A DNA stretch of 64,000 bases from Siccibacter turicensis LMG 23730 (GTDB lineage Bacteria; Pseudomonadota; Gammaproteobacteria; Enterobacterales; Enterobacteriaceae): contig NZ_AWFZ01000042.1 in NCBI RefSeq assembly GCF_000463155.2, positions 200,281 through 264,280 on the forward strand, in the 5' to 3' direction. The notes beneath the pieces are model-generated. The model did no database searches, was not told the origin of the DNA, and saw only the letters and a list, made by a program, of their open reading frames with translations. Shown in pieces: positions 1 through 9,278 of the stretch. Position numbers and translations under genes: made by a program. Numbering within the stretch: position 1 is the stretch's first letter; every line of letters begins with the position of its first letter.

Positions 1-87
1 AAGCCGTATCAGGCCGGCACCTGGGGGCCTGTGGCCTCTGTGGCGATGATTACCCGCGACGGTCGTTCCTGGAACGAGTTCGAGTGA
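1..87 (+). CDS. zwf: Glucose-6-phosphate dehydrogenase, C-terminal end only
   Basis: The first 28 codons of the window read in frame into a TGA stop and end in the peptide VAMITRDGRSWNEFE, which I recognise as the C-terminus of enterobacterial Zwf. The enzyme oxidises glucose-6-phosphate to 6-phosphogluconolactone with NADP and opens the oxidative pentose phosphate and Entner-Doudoroff routes. Only the tail lies in the window, so the active site cannot be checked. The edd-eda genes directly downstream match the usual enterobacterial order. Confidence 0.9.
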   Translation, partial: KPYQAGTWGPVASVAMITRDGRSWNEFE

Positions 88-110
88 TCGCCAGCTGCGT
101 CAGGGATGTT

Positions 111-126
111 ATTTTACCGGTAACAT
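111..126. promoter_or_regulatory. Putative GntR operator upstream of edd
   Basis: The 16-base sequence ATTTTACCGGTAACAT differs at one position from the GntR consensus ATGTTACCGGTAACAT. It lies just after zwf and upstream of edd. GntR is the gluconate-responsive repressor of gluconate uptake and of edd in E. coli. Binding here is inferred from the match. Confidence 0.6.
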
Positions 127-163
127 GATCTGACGCAGGTTGCTTTCCGATTTACAAATTTAA

Positions 164-196
164 GGCCCTGACTGGATTCACCAGCAGGGCTTTTTT
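164..196 (+). terminator. Rho-independent terminator after zwf
   Basis: The arms GCCCTG and CAGGGC, with an inner CTGG/CCAG pairing, form a hairpin followed by six T residues. It should end zwf transcription before the edd promoter region. Confidence 0.75.
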
Positions 197-258
197 CATT
201 ACACTGGCTGAAGCGATTTTGCCCTTGTCAGGCGCGAGTGCGGTGCTTCAGTGTAATG
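197..258 (+). repeat. Inverted repeat in the edd leader
   Basis: CATTACACT followed by GGCTGAAGC (197-214) is mirrored by GCTTCAGTGTAATG (245-258), with a four-base bulge and about 30 bases between the arms. It follows the zwf terminator and precedes edd, so it may fold in the edd leader or mark a promoter region. Its function is unknown. Confidence 0.45.
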
Positions 259-318
259 ACTCCCTTCGTTACGCCCTCCGTTCTGCGTCCTGTGGCAGCA
301 CTTTTATCAGGAGCTTTT

Positions 319-2133
319 ATGAACCCAGTAATGTTACGCGTAACAAATCGAATCATTGAGCGCTCGCAAAAGACCCGCAGCGCGTATCTGGCCCGCATTG
401 AAAAAGCGAAAAGCGAGACGGTACACCGCGCCTCGCTAGCCTGCGGCAATCTGGCGCACGGTTTCGCCGCCTGCCAGCCGGACGATAAAGCCTCCCTGAA
501 AAGCATGCTGCGCCATAACATTGGCATCATTACCTCCTATAACGATATGCTCTCGGCCCACCAGCCCTACGAGCGCTATCCCGATATCATTCGCCGCGCG
601 CTGCATGAGATCGGCGCCGTCGCCCAGGTGGCAGGCGGCGTCCCGGCCATGTGCGACGGAGTGACCCAGGGGCAGGACGGCATGGAGCTGTCGCTGCTCA
701 GCCGGGAAGTGATCGCCATGTCGGCCGCGGTGGGGCTGTCGCATAACATGTTCGACGGCGCGCTCTACCTCGGCGTGTGCGACAAAATCGTGCCGGGCCT
801 GGCGATGGCGGCGCTCTCCTTCGGGCACCTGCCCTCGGTGTTTATCCCCTCCGGGCCGATGGCCAGCGGCTTGCCGAACAAAGAGAAGGTGCGCATTCGC
901 CAGCTCTATGCGGAAGGGAAGGTGGATCGCATGGCGCTGCTGGAGTCCGAAGCGGCCTCCTACCATGCGCCGGGCACCTGCACCTTCTACGGCACCGCCA
1001 ACACCAACCAGATGGTGATTGAGTTTATGGGCATGCAGCTGCCCGGCTCCTCCTTTGTTCACCCGGACGCCGAACTGCGCACCGAACTCACCGCCGCCGC
1101 CGCCCGCCAGGTGACGCGCCTGACCGGCAACGGCAACGCGTGGATGCCGATCGGTAAGATGATCGACGAAAAGGTGGTGGTTAACGGCATCGTGGCGCTG
1201 CTGGCGACCGGCGGCTCCACCAACCACACCATGCACCTGGTGGCGATGGCCCGCGCGGCAGGCATCATCATTAACTGGGACGACTTCTCCGAGCTGTCGG
1301 ATGTGGTGCCGCTGATGGCGCGCCTCTACCCGAACGGCCCGGCGGACATCAACCACTTCCAGGCTGCGGGCGGCGTGCCGGTGCTGATCCGCGAGCTGCT
1401 GAAGGGCGGCCTGCTGCACGAGGACGTCAATACCGTGGCCGGTTTCGGCCTGAGCCGCTACACCCTTGAGCCGTGGCTCAATAACGGTCAGCTCGACTGG
1501 CGTGAAGGGGCAGCGGCCTCGCTGGACACCGACATCATCGCCACCATCGACAACCCCTTCTCCCGCCACGGCGGCACCAAGGTGCTGAGCGGCAATCTGG
1601 GACGCGCGGTGATGAAAACCTCGGCGGTGCCCGTTGAGAACCAGGTTATCGAAGCTCCGGCGGTAATTTTTGAGAGCCAGCACGACGTATTGCCGGCGTT
1701 TGAAGCGGGCCTGCTGGACCGCGACTGCGTGGTGGTGGTGCGCCATCAGGGACCAAAAGCGAACGGGATGCCAGAATTACATAAACTCATGCCGCCACTT
1801 GGTGTATTATTGGACCGCCGTTTCAAAATTGCGTTAGTTACCGATGGACGACTCTCTGGCGCGTCCGGTAAGGTGCCTTCTGCTATCCACGTCACCCCGG
1901 AAGCCTACGATGGCGGGATGCTGGCGAAGGTGCGTGAAGGGGACCTTATCCGTGTTAACGGCCAGACCGGCGAACTGACCCTGCTGGTGGACGACGCCGA
2001 ACTGGCGGCACGTGACGCCTTTGTCCCGGACCTGAGCGCCCTGCGCGTAGGCACCGGACGCGAGCTGTTTGGCGCGCTGCGCGAGAAACTGTCCGGCGCG
2101 GAGCAGGGCGCAACCTGTATTACTTTTGAATGA
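319..2133 (+). CDS. edd: Phosphogluconate dehydratase
   Basis: This enzyme converts 6-phosphogluconate to 2-keto-3-deoxy-6-phosphogluconate, the first dedicated Entner-Doudoroff step, in the cytoplasm. The product is 604 residues, close to the 603 of E. coli Edd, and belongs to the IlvD/Edd family. Likely iron-sulfur cluster cysteines are visible at Cys112 (CDGVTQG), Cys154 (GVCDKIVPG) and Cys221 ([12 protein letters not shown]). I chose the ATG preceded by AGGAG at 309-313. An upstream in-frame extension to 238 is possible but has no homologous sequence. eda follows after 64 bases, so the two are probably co-transcribed. A GntR-like box overlaps the first codons and another lies upstream. 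Confidence 0.96.
   Translation: MNPVMLRVTNRIIERSQKTRSAYLARIEKAKSETVHRASLACGNLAHGFAACQPDDKASLKSMLRHNIGIITSYNDMLSAHQPYERYPDIIRRALHEIGAVAQVAGGVPAMCDGVTQGQDGMELSLLSREVIAMSAAVGLSHNMFDGALYLGVCDKIVPGLAMAALSFGHLPSVFIPSGPMASGLPNKEKVRIRQLYAEGKVDRMALLESEAASYHAPGTCTFYGTANTNQMVIEFMGMQLPGSSFVHPDAELRTELTAAAARQVTRLTGNGNAWMPIGKMIDEKVVVNGIVALLATGGSTNHTMHLVAMARAAGIIINWDDFSELSDVVPLMARLYPNGPADINHFQAAGGVPVLIRELLKGGLLHEDVNTVAGFGLSRYTLEPWLNNGQLDWREGAAASLDTDIIATIDNPFSRHGGTKVLSGNLGRAVMKTSAVPVENQVIEAPAVIFESQHDVLPAFEAGLLDRDCVVVVRHQGPKANGMPELHKLMPPLGVLLDRRFKIALVTDGRLSGASGKVPSAIHVTPEAYDGGMLAKVREGDLIRVNGQTGELTLLVDDAELAARDAFVPDLSALRVGTGRELFGALREKLSGAEQGATCITFE
331..346. promoter_or_regulatory. Putative GntR operator inside the edd coding start
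   Basis: ATGTTACGCGTAACAA fits the GntR pattern ATGTTA-N4-TAACAT with one mismatch. It covers edd codons 5 to 10, about 220 bases downstream of the other GntR-like box, which suggests repression by looping or by a roadblock. This is inferred from sequence. Confidence 0.55.
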
Positions 2134-2197
2134 TTCCCGGCGCACCCGGTGCGCTGAAAACAGATGAATTAATTAAAGTTGGCGGGAGTAAATCTGA

Positions 2198-2839
2198 ATG
2201 AAAAACTGGAAAACAAGTGCCGAAGCGATTCTGACCTCAGGCCCGGTTGTCCCTGTAATCGTCATTAATAAGCTCGAACACGCGGTGCCGATGGCGAAAG
2301 CTCTGGTGGCAGGCGGCGTGCGCGTGCTGGAAGTGACCCTGCGTACCCCATGCGCGCTGGAAGCGATTCGCCTGATTGCGAAAGAAGTACCGGACGCGAT
2401 CGTCGGTGCGGGTACCGTACTGAATGCCAGACAGCTGGCAGAGGTGACCGAGGCTGGCGCGCAGTTCGCAATTAGCCCAGGCCTGACCGAGCCGCTGCTG
2501 AAAGCCGCGACCGAAGGCACCATTCCGTTGATTCCGGGCATCAGCACCGTCTCTGAACTGATGCTGGGCATGGACTACGGCCTGAAAGAGTTTAAGTTCT
2601 TCCCGGCAGAAGCCAACGGCGGCACCAAAGCGCTGCAGGCGATCGCAGGCCCGTTCTCGCAGGTTCGTTTCTGCCCGACCGGCGGCATCTCCCCGGCCAA
2701 CTACCGCGACTACCTGGCGCTGAAAAGCGTGCTGTGCATCGGCGGCTCCTGGCTGGTTCCGGCCGACGCGCTGGAGAGCGGCGACTACGATCGCATCACC
2801 ACCCTGGCACGTGAAGCGGTGGCTGGCGCGCAGCAGTAA
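2198..2839 (+). CDS. eda: KDPG/KHG aldolase
   Basis: The enzyme cleaves 2-keto-3-deoxy-6-phosphogluconate to pyruvate and glyceraldehyde-3-phosphate and also acts on 4-hydroxy-2-oxoglutarate. The 213-residue product has the family length. The Schiff-base lysine is Lys133 in [12 protein letters not shown], and the Glu45 and Arg49 active-site residues are present in [14 protein letters not shown] ribosome site precedes the ATG. It follows edd closely and is the second gene of the Entner-Doudoroff operon. It also serves hexuronate breakdown, which fits the presence of kdgR in this window. Confidence 0.97.
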   Translation: MKNWKTSAEAILTSGPVVPVIVINKLEHAVPMAKALVAGGVRVLEVTLRTPCALEAIRLIAKEVPDAIVGAGTVLNARQLAEVTEAGAQFAISPGLTEPLLKAATEGTIPLIPGISTVSELMLGMDYGLKEFKFFPAEANGGTKALQAIAGPFSQVRFCPTGGISPANYRDYLALKSVLCIGGSWLVPADALESGDYDRITTLAREAVAGAQQ

Positions 2840-2840
2840 T

Positions 2841-2869
2841 AAAAAAGGCGAGGGCATCACGCGCTCGCC
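2841..2869 (-). terminator. Terminator of purT
   Basis: Read on the minus strand, GGCGAGCG and CGCTCGCC-type arms form a GC hairpin followed by a run of six T residues, placed just past the purT stop. It also lies just after eda on the other strand. Confidence 0.65.
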
Positions 2870-2882
2870 TGCATAATGACGA

Positions 2883-2911
2883 CGCCCGGCCAGCACGCCG
2901 GGCTTTTTTTA
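2883..2911 (+). terminator. Terminator of edd-eda
   Basis: GCCCGGC and GCCGGGC arms around a short loop are followed by seven T residues. It ends the edd-eda transcript and overlaps the last bases of convergent purT. Confidence 0.75.
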
Positions 2912-4087
2912 TCCCTTCACCACCACCGCGGCGGCGGCTGCTTTTGCGCGTTCAACCGCCTGCTCGACGCTCTCTGCCATGCTCAGCGCCACCCCAAGTC
3001 GACGCGTTCCCTGGATGTCCGGCTTGCCGAACAGGCGCAGCTGAAGACCGGCGCCCAGCGCGTTCTCCAGATTGCCGTAGCTCAGGTTGTCGCTCACCAG
3101 ATCAGGCAGGATCACCGCCGAGGCGCACGGGCCATACTGGCGGATGCCGCCGATGGGCAGGCCGGTAAACGCCCGCACGTGCAGGGCGAACTCAGAGAGA
3201 TCCTGTGAAATCAGCGTCACCATCCCGGTATCATGTGGGCGGGGCGAGACTTCGCTGAAGATCACCTCGTCCCCGCAGATAAACAGCTCGACGCCAAACA
3301 GGCCATAGCCGCCCAGCGCCAGCACCACCTTGCGCGCCATCTCCTGGGCGCGGCTCAGGGCCAGGTCGCTCATCTGCTGCGGCTGCCAGGACTCGCGGTA
3401 GTCGCCATCCTCCTGACGGTGACCGACGGGGGCGCAAAAGTGAACCCCGTCGACCGCGCTGACGGTCAGCAGGGTGATTTCGAAATCAAAATCCACCACG
3501 CCTTCGACAATCACGCGCCCGGCCCCGGCGCGGCCGCCCTGTTGGGCATATTCCCACGCCTGGGTGAGCTGTGCTTCGTCACGGATAAAGCTTTGCCCCT
3601 TGCCGGAGGAGCTCATCACCGGCTTGACAATGCAGGGCAGGCCGATGGTGTCGACAGCTGCACGGAACGCCGCTTCGCTGTCGGCAAACCGATAGCGGGA
3701 GGTCGGGATCGCCAGCTCCTCGGCGGCGAGACGGCGGATGCCCTCCCGATTCATGGTAAGTTTTGTCGCCCGCGCGGTCGGCACCACGTGCTGCCCGGCC
3801 TGCTCCAGCTCAACCAGCATATCGGTGGCGATGGCTTCGATTTCCGGCACGATGTAGTGCGGCTTTTCCTGCTCCACCAGCGTTTTCAGGGCGGCAGCGT
3901 CGAGCATGTTGATCACGTGGCTGCGGTGGGCGACGTGCATAGCGGGGGCGTCCGGATAGCGGTCTACGGCAATCACTTCGATGCCCAGACGCTGGCACTC
4001 AATGGCCACTTCCTTACCCAATTCACCCGAACCCAAAAGCATTACCCGCGTTGCTGCGGGGCGCAGCGCCGTACCCAACATAGCCAT
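2909..4087 (-). CDS. purT: Formate-dependent phosphoribosylglycinamide formyltransferase
   Basis: PurT makes formyl-glycinamide ribonucleotide from GAR, formate and ATP in purine synthesis. It is an alternative to folate-dependent PurN. The 392-residue product matches the E. coli length. It is an ATP-grasp protein with an N-terminal nucleotide-binding fold ([13 protein letters not shown] near residue 15) and a central ATP-grasp region with [12 protein letters not shown] and [14 protein letters not shown]. The ATG reading [15 protein letters not shown] was chosen because homology starts there and CAGG lies upstream. The longer reading frame is AT-rich promoter sequence. A perfect PurR box sits 42 bases upstream. 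yebG diverges from it. Confidence 0.96.
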   Translation of the reverse strand: MAMLGTALRPAATRVMLLGSGELGKEVAIECQRLGIEVIAVDRYPDAPAMHVAHRSHVINMLDAAALKTLVEQEKPHYIVPEIEAIATDMLVELEQAGQHVVPTARATKLTMNREGIRRLAAEELAIPTSRYRFADSEAAFRAAVDTIGLPCIVKPVMSSSGKGQSFIRDEAQLTQAWEYAQQGGRAGAGRVIVEGVVDFDFEITLLTVSAVDGVHFCAPVGHRQEDGDYRESWQPQQMSDLALSRAQEMARKVVLALGGYGLFGVELFICGDEVIFSEVSPRPHDTGMVTLISQDLSEFALHVRAFTGLPIGGIRQYGPCASAVILPDLVSDNLSYGNLENALGAGLQLRLFGKPDIQGTRRLGVALSMAESVEQAVERAKAAAAAVVVKG

Positions 4088-4128
4088 AACCCTGTACCTG
4101 ATTGAAAAAATGGACCGGCGCAGTATAA

Positions 4129-4144
4129 ACGAAAACGTTTGCGT
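4129..4144 (-). promoter_or_regulatory. PurR operator of purT
   Basis: On the minus strand the sequence reads ACGCAAACGTTTTCGT, an exact match to the PurR consensus. It lies upstream of purT. PurR with hypoxanthine or guanine represses purine synthesis genes. Confidence 0.9.
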
Positions 4145-4188
4145 GCCACAGTGATTTTGCAGTTGCACGCAAGGTGATACTGGGTTTA

Positions 4189-4208
4189 TACTGTATATAA
4201 ATACAGTG
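4189..4208 (+). promoter_or_regulatory. LexA box of yebG
   Basis: TACTGTATATAAATACAGTG matches the LexA consensus TACTGTATATATATACAGTA at 18 of 20 positions. It ends 15 bases before the yebG start. E. coli yebG is a known LexA-repressed SOS gene with a box at the same place. Confidence 0.92.
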
Positions 4209-4223
4209 ATGCGAGGCTGCAAA

Positions 4224-4550
4224 ATGACCGTTGAAATTAAATACGTGGTTGTCCGCGAAGGTGAGGAAAAGATGTCTTTTGCCAATAAAAAGGATGCTGA
4301 CGCTTACGATAAAATGCTCGATCTGGCTGAAGTGCTTGGCGACTGGTTGCAGGAGAGCCCGCTGAAGCTGGAAGACGAACAGAACGACGCGCTGGCGATG
4401 TGGCTGGCCGAACAGCGTGATGCCCTGAGCACCATCATCAAAACCGGCAAGCTGCCGGAAAGCGCACCGGCAGAAAAAGTCCCGGCGGCGCGTAAGAAGG
4501 CTGCTGCGGATGAAGAGACCGCCGAGGTTAAGCCCATCAAAGCGGCATAA
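4224..4550 (+). CDS. yebG: SOS-induced protein YebG
   Basis: YebG is a small DNA-damage-inducible protein of unknown biochemical role. The product starts [19 protein letters not shown], very close to E. coli [19 protein letters not shown]. It is 108 residues against 96 in E. coli, the extra length being a charged, alanine and lysine-rich tail from about residue 75. The ATG at the conserved N-terminus was chosen over an in-frame codon 18 bases upstream that would overlap the LexA box. The LexA box directly upstream supports SOS control. Confidence 0.93.
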   Translation: MTVEIKYVVVREGEEKMSFANKKDADAYDKMLDLAEVLGDWLQESPLKLEDEQNDALAMWLAEQRDALSTIIKTGKLPESAPAEKVPAARKKAAADEETAEVKPIKAA

Positions 4551-4623
4551 TCAGACGCAAAGACATTGGCGTTACCAGGGTTTTGAACCATGCTTTTCCT
4601 GAACATACCGACAGGAGAACAAC

Positions 4624-4968
4624 ATGTACAAATCCGGAATGCTTATTGCGAGCCTGCTTGCGCTTGGCAGCGCCCCGGCTCTGGCGGCTGACGCCCATGA
4701 TGTGAGCTTCCCGCGTTGCGAAGGCACCAACGCGGAAACCATCGCCTCCAGCGTGAAACGCGACTATCTGCAAAATCGTATCCCACGCTGGGCAGACGAT
4801 CAGGAAACCCTCGGCATGGCCGACCCGGTAGCCTGGACGGACCCGAAAGCGGTGCACGGTGAAGGGGACAACTGGCAGGTGCCGCTCATGGTGCGCGGCA
4901 AGAATACCGATATTCACTACCAGGTGACCATCGACTGTAAAAAGGGCACCGCCAGCTATAAGCACTGA
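4624..4968 (+). CDS. yebF: Secreted protein YebF
   Basis: YebF of E. coli is exported to the periplasm by Sec and then released to the medium, reportedly through OmpC/OmpF. The 114-residue product has a signal peptide (MYKSGMLIASLLALGSAPALAA) with likely cleavage after about residue 22. The conserved core includes FPRCEGTNAETIASSVKRDYLQNR, RWADDQ, VPLMVRGK and DIHYQVTIDCKKG. Two mature cysteines (in FPRCEG and IDCKKG) can form the known disulfide. An AGGAG lies upstream of the ATG. It is separated from yebE by an unusual repeat-containing gap. Confidence 0.93.
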   Translation: MYKSGMLIASLLALGSAPALAADAHDVSFPRCEGTNAETIASSVKRDYLQNRIPRWADDQETLGMADPVAWTDPKAVHGEGDNWQVPLMVRGKNTDIHYQVTIDCKKGTASYKH

Positions 4969-5069
4969 GGCGTCCGCGGGCAGCCCTGTGCTGCCCCTGT
5001 CTGACTGCGTTGACCGCGCTGATGTTTGTCCCGCCTGTTTCTGTTTCTCTCCGCGTTCCCGTTGCTGCT

Positions 5070-5206
5070 CATGCTACTGATGTGCTGCTCCCGTCACCGC
5101 GTTTGCTCATGTTGCTGATGTGCTGTTCCCGTTAGCGCGTTGGCTCGCATTGCTGATGTGCTGCTCACGTTAGCGCGCATTGCTGATGTGCTGCCCGGCC
5201 ACCCCG
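5070..5206. repeat. Degenerate tandem repeats in the yebF-yebE gap
   Basis: The 415-base gap between yebF and yebE holds about four imperfect direct copies of a unit with the core TTGCTGATGTGCTG followed by TCCCGTTAGCGCG. Two 38-base copies start at 5070 and 5108, and two roughly 30-base copies start at 5148 and 5178. Weaker traces extend back to about 5010. A 61-codon frame runs from 5180 to 5365 but resembles no known protein. No hairpin with a T-run was seen. The rest of the gap carries the yebE promoter region. Confidence 0.7.
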
Positions 5207-5383
5207 TCTACGCCTGTTCCTGATTTACTGCCTCCATTTCGCGTCTGCTCGGCTGCGCCGTTCTCGGCTAGCCATACCGTACGGGCCGGCAGCGATAATT
5301 TTCCCTTCCTTGCTCAAACCCGACATATCTTGACGCTGACTCGCTTACCCTCAGTAAACATCTGACATTACCGGAGAAAGATT

Positions 5384-6049
5384 ATGTCTCAGTGGTTAAA
5401 ACAGCTTCAGTCCGTTCTGGGGCAGGCGAAATCCGCCACCCAGCAGGGTGGGGATAAAGAGCAGGGTTACAGCAAATACATGCCCGGCGCGCTGGGTGGT
5501 CTGGCCGGCTTGCTGGTCGCCAGCTCCTCATCGCGCAAACTGCTGACCAAATATGCAGGCAGCGCGCTGCTGATGGGCGGTGGCGCGGTGGCCGGTACCG
5601 TGCTGTGGAACAAATACAAAGATAAAGTGCGCGCGGCGCATCAGGATGAACCGAACTACGGTCAGCAGCACTCGCCGCTGGACGTGCGTACCGAACGTCT
5701 GATTCTGGCGCTGGTGTTTGCCGCCAAGAGCGACGGGCATATCGACGACCGCGAGCGTCAGGCCATTGAACAGCAGCTGCGTGAAGCGGGCGTTGAGCAG
5801 CAGGGAAGGGCGCTGATCCAGCAGGCTATCGAGCAGCCGCTCGATCCCAAACGCATTGCCCAGGGCATTCAGAACGAGGAAGAGGCGCTGGAAGTCTACT
5901 TCCTGAGCTGCGCGGCCATCGACATCGATCACTTTATGGAGCGCAGCTATCTGAACGCGCTGGGCGACGAACTGAAGATCCCGCAGGACGTGCGCAGCAG
6001 CATCGAGCAGGATCTGAAGCAGCAAAAACAGGCCCTGCCAGGGGAATAA
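5384..6049 (+). CDS. yebE: Inner membrane DUF533 protein YebE
   Basis: YebE is a poorly understood envelope protein of the DUF533 family that belongs to the Cpx envelope-stress regulon in E. coli. The product is 221 residues (219 in E. coli). A hydrophobic glycine-rich segment around residues 27-75 ([31 protein letters not shown]) is followed by a soluble helical domain with the TerB-like stretch [28 protein letters not shown]. The ATG has a GGAGAAAG ribosome site. A GTAAA motif 26 bases upstream could be half of a CpxR box, but the second half is not clear. Confidence 0.93.
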   Translation: MSQWLKQLQSVLGQAKSATQQGGDKEQGYSKYMPGALGGLAGLLVASSSSRKLLTKYAGSALLMGGGAVAGTVLWNKYKDKVRAAHQDEPNYGQQHSPLDVRTERLILALVFAAKSDGHIDDRERQAIEQQLREAGVEQQGRALIQQAIEQPLDPKRIAQGIQNEEEALEVYFLSCAAIDIDHFMERSYLNALGDELKIPQDVRSSIEQDLKQQKQALPGE

Positions 6050-6133
6050 GCGCAGGATAAATGTCATGTTTCGCTTGCAACGCGCGTGGGTTTTGCCACC
6101 CTTACAGAGTGTTGAATGCAAAAGAACAATGAC

Positions 6134-8194
6134 ATGCCACCTAAAGCGAGAAAAATTCCCCATCCTCTGACCGAGCATGGCGATACCCGAATCGACAACT
6201 ATTACTGGTTGCGCGACGACTCCCGTTCTCAACCGGAGGTGCTGGACTATCTGCACCAGGAGAACGACTACGGGCGCGCCATCATGGCCACGCAGCAGGC
6301 GTTGCAGGACCGTCTCTTAAAAGAGATGGTAGATCGTATCCCGCAGCGCGACGTCTCTGCGCCCTATGTAAAAAACGGCTATCGCTATCGTCACGTCTAT
6401 GAAACCGGCTGCGAGTACGCTATCTATCAGCGCCAGTCGGTGATGAGCTCGGAATGGGATGACTGGGAGCTGCTGCTCGACTCCAACAAGCGCGCCGCCC
6501 ACAGCGAGTTTTACACCCTGGGCGGGCTGTCGGTTGCCCCGGACAACAGCATCATGGCGCTGGCGGAGGATTTTCTCTCCCGGCGGCAGTACGGGCTGCG
6601 CTTTCGCAATCTGGAGACCGGCAACTGGTACCCTGAGACGCTGGAGAACGTCTCGCCGAGCTTTGTCTGGGCGAACGACTCCTCGACGCTCTACTACGTG
6701 CGCAAGCACGCCACCACGCTGTTGCCGTATCAGGTGTGGCGCCATACCGTGGGGACGCCCTCCAGCCGTGATGAGCTGGTGTATGAAGAGACAGACGAGA
6801 CCTTCTACGTCAGCCTGCATAAAACCACCTCCCAGCACTTTGTCCTGATCTATCTCAACAGCGCCACCACCAGTGAAGTGCTGCTGCTTGACGCAGAACT
6901 GCCCGATGCGCTGCCTCAGCAGTTTCTGGCGCGGCGCAAGGATCACGAATACAGCCTCGACCACTATCAGCACACCTTTTACCTGCGCTCCAACCGCGAC
7001 GGAAAAAACTTCGGGCTGTACCGCACCAAAGTGCGGGATGAATCTCGCTGGGAAGTGCTGATCCCGGCGCGGGATAACATCATGCTGGAAGGCTTTACGC
7101 TGTTTACCGACTGGCTGGTGGTGGAGGAGCGTCAGCGCGGCCTGACCAGCCTGCGGCAAATCAACCGCAAAACCCGGGAGGTAACCGGCATCGCCTTTGA
7201 CGATCCGGCCTATGTCACCTGGCTTGCCTATAACCCCGAGCCGGAGACGTCGCGCCTGCGCTACGGTTACTCTTCGATGACCACGCCGGATACCCTGTTC
7301 GAGCTGGATATGGACACCGGCGAGCGGCGCGTGCTGAAGCAGACCGAGGTCGCCGGGTTTGACGCGGCGAACTACCGCAGCGAACACCTGTGGGTGAAGG
7401 CGCGGGACGGCGTGGAGGTCCCGGTGTCACTGGTTTATCGCACCTCCTGCTTCCGACGCGGCAAAAATCCGCTGCTGGTGTACGGTTACGGCTCGTACGG
7501 CACCTGTATGGATGCGGACTTCAGTACCAGCCGGCTGAGCCTGCTCGACCGGGGATTTGTCTACGCCATCGCCCATATCCGCGGCGGCGGTGAGCTGGGG
7601 CAGGGGTGGTATGAAGACGGTAAGTTCCTGAAGAAGAAAAACACCTTTAACGACTATATCGACGTGTGCGACGCCCTTCTGAAAGAGGGCTACGGCGATC
7701 CGCACTACCTGTACGGTATGGGGGGGAGCGCGGGCGGCATGCTGATGGGCACCGTCATTAACCAGCGTCCGGAGCTGTTTCATGGCGTAGTGGCCCAGGT
7801 GCCGTTCGTTGACGTGGTGACGACGATGCTCGATGAATCCATCCCCCTGACCACCGGGGAGTTTGAGGAGTGGGGCAATCCCAAAGACGAAGCGTACTAT
7901 CGCTATATGAAGGACTACAGCCCCTACGACCAGGTGCAGGCCCAGGAGTATCCGCACTTGCTGGTCACCACCGGCCTGCACGATTCCCAGGTGCAGTACT
8001 GGGAGCCGGCAAAATGGGTCGCGAAGCTGCGGGAGTACAAAACCGACGATAACCTGCTGCTGCTCTGTACCGATATGGATTCGGGGCACGGCGGTAAGTC
8101 CGGGCGCTTTAAATCCTATGAAGGGGTGGCGATGGAGTACGCTTTCCTGATCGCGCTGGCCCAGGGCACGCTGCCGGGTCAGGCGCCGCGCTAG
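6134..8194 (+). CDS. ptrB: Oligopeptidase B
   Basis: PtrB is a cytoplasmic serine oligopeptidase (family S9A) that cleaves short peptides after Arg and Lys. The 686-residue product equals E. coli PtrB in length and begins [19 protein letters not shown], aligning with MLPKAARIPHAMTLHGDTR. An N-terminal beta-propeller part is followed by the alpha/beta-hydrolase domain. The nucleophile is Ser532 in GGSAGG, and the C-terminal [12 protein letters not shown] carries the catalytic histidine. An ATG six codons upstream is also possible and neither start has a strong ribosome site. The stop codon abuts the convergent exoX stop. Confidence 0.95.
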   Translation: MPPKARKIPHPLTEHGDTRIDNYYWLRDDSRSQPEVLDYLHQENDYGRAIMATQQALQDRLLKEMVDRIPQRDVSAPYVKNGYRYRHVYETGCEYAIYQRQSVMSSEWDDWELLLDSNKRAAHSEFYTLGGLSVAPDNSIMALAEDFLSRRQYGLRFRNLETGNWYPETLENVSPSFVWANDSSTLYYVRKHATTLLPYQVWRHTVGTPSSRDELVYEETDETFYVSLHKTTSQHFVLIYLNSATTSEVLLLDAELPDALPQQFLARRKDHEYSLDHYQHTFYLRSNRDGKNFGLYRTKVRDESRWEVLIPARDNIMLEGFTLFTDWLVVEERQRGLTSLRQINRKTREVTGIAFDDPAYVTWLAYNPEPETSRLRYGYSSMTTPDTLFELDMDTGERRVLKQTEVAGFDAANYRSEHLWVKARDGVEVPVSLVYRTSCFRRGKNPLLVYGYGSYGTCMDADFSTSRLSLLDRGFVYAIAHIRGGGELGQGWYEDGKFLKKKNTFNDYIDVCDALLKEGYGDPHYLYGMGGSAGGMLMGTVINQRPELFHGVVAQVPFVDVVTTMLDESIPLTTGEFEEWGNPKDEAYYRYMKDYSPYDQVQAQEYPHLLVTTGLHDSQVQYWEPAKWVAKLREYKTDDNLLLLCTDMDSGHGGKSGRFKSYEGVAMEYAFLIALAQGTLPGQAPR

Positions 8195-8857
8195 CTACTC
8201 GTCGCCCAGGTAGTGGCGCAGCGTGAGCCGCCACTCGGGCGTCATGGCTTTGAAGTTGTTCATCATCCAGCGCAGGTAGCCGGGATCGCGGTCGGCGATT
8301 TCGGCCACCGGTCGGCCGCGGTACTTCCCGAACTGAAAGGTCTGGATAAGCCCCGGTCGGCCCGTCACTTCTACCATCTCCTCCGGCGTCCAGCCTGACG
8401 TATTCATGATATCGATAAGCAGCGCCGCGGTGATATAGCAGTCGAACAGCGCCCGGTGCTGGTGCAGGCCTGGCGGCGTCTCGACGTGCAGCTTGCGGGA
8501 TTTGTACAGCGCCATGTTGCTGTACTTGATGCCGGGCCACAGGCGACGCGCCAGCTTGACGGTACAGATCCACTCCCCGCTCATGGGCGGCAGCATCCGC
8601 TGGTCAAAGCTGGCGTTGTGCGCCACGTAGTAGCGGCTGCCGTGATAGCGTGGAATGACGTCTTCAATCCAGGGTTTATCCGCCACCATCGCTTCGGTGA
8701 TCCTATGTATCGCCATGGCCTGGGCGCCAATCGGGCGATCGGGACGCACCAGATCGCTCATCGGGTTGACGATCTGTCCGTCAATGATATCTACCGATGC
8801 CACTTCGACCACGCCGCCCTGTAAGCCGCAGGTTTCAGTATCGATGACGCGTAGCAT
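8195..8857 (-). CDS. exoX: Exodeoxyribonuclease X
   Basis: ExoX is a 3'-5' DEDDh exonuclease acting on single- and double-stranded DNA, with roles in mismatch repair and UV tolerance. The 220-residue product equals E. coli ExoX in length. Exo I motif residues are in LRVIDTETCGLQGG (Asp6, Glu8), Exo II in AHNASFDQRM, and Exo III in the HRALFDCYITAALL region. The C-terminal FGKYRGRPVAEIADRDPGYLRWM motif is typical of the family. It is convergent with ptrB and downstream of holE on the same strand. Confidence 0.95.
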   Translation of the reverse strand: MLRVIDTETCGLQGGVVEVASVDIIDGQIVNPMSDLVRPDRPIGAQAMAIHRITEAMVADKPWIEDVIPRYHGSRYYVAHNASFDQRMLPPMSGEWICTVKLARRLWPGIKYSNMALYKSRKLHVETPPGLHQHRALFDCYITAALLIDIMNTSGWTPEEMVEVTGRPGLIQTFQFGKYRGRPVAEIADRDPGYLRWMMNNFKAMTPEWRLTLRHYLGDE

Positions 8858-8876
8858 GCTGTGCTCCCGGGATCAA

Positions 8877-8914
8877 AAAAAAGGAAAGGGCGCCGACGCG
8901 CAGACGGCGTCGAC
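8877..8914 (-). terminator. Probable terminator after holE
   Basis: On the minus strand a GC-rich hairpin with arms CGACGC and GCGTCG is followed a few bases later by TCCTTTTTTTTT. It lies between holE and exoX, so exoX probably has its own promoter. Confidence 0.45.
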
Positions 8915-8922
8915 GGTTAAGG

Positions 8923-9153
8923 CTATTTGGATTTTGGTTCGTAAGGCAGACGGGAGAGGTTCACCGAGGCCAGACGATGGGCGATCAGGCGCTCGCGGAA
9001 GTAGCTGCGCAGCGCATCCGGCTGTTCGCGCTCGACCATTTCAGCGACCACCGGCATATTGTAGCGCTCTTTAAACGCCACCCCCGCCGCGGCCAGATCG
9101 ACGTTGATTTTGTCCATCTCATCCTGGGGAAGTTTTGCGAGATTGCGTTGCAT
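8923..9153 (-). CDS. holE: DNA polymerase III theta subunit
   Basis: HolE binds the epsilon proofreading subunit in the polymerase III core and stabilises it. The product is 76 residues, as in E. coli, and reads [20 protein letters not shown] at the start and ends [15 protein letters not shown]. The core [18 protein letters not shown] is nearly identical to the E. coli protein. A GGAG ribosome site precedes the chosen ATG. An 18-codon N-terminal extension in the same frame has no homology. Confidence 0.96.
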   Translation of the reverse strand: MQRNLAKLPQDEMDKINVDLAAAGVAFKERYNMPVVAEMVEREQPDALRSYFRERLIAHRLASVNLSRLPYEPKSK

Positions 9154-9278
9154 AGGGTTCTCCTTCTGGCTGGTGGCAAAGGTACTGTGCAGCACGGCAG
9201 ATGACAAGCCTTTATCGCCTCGACTTCATACCCAAAGCTGATATTCTTTCGCGAGACTGATTGAAAAGGAATGGAAAT

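Noticed and set aside
436-1746. 436-codon open frame antisense to edd
   Set aside because: It is the shadow of a GC-rich gene: low-complexity His, Arg and Gly-rich translation, no ribosome site, and no domain.
5070-5206. CRISPR array
   Set aside because: The repeats are imperfect, touch each other without unique spacers, and no cas gene lies nearby.
5180-5365. 61-codon frame in the yebF-yebE gap
   Set aside because: It starts inside the repeat unit, has no ribosome site and no similarity to known small proteins.
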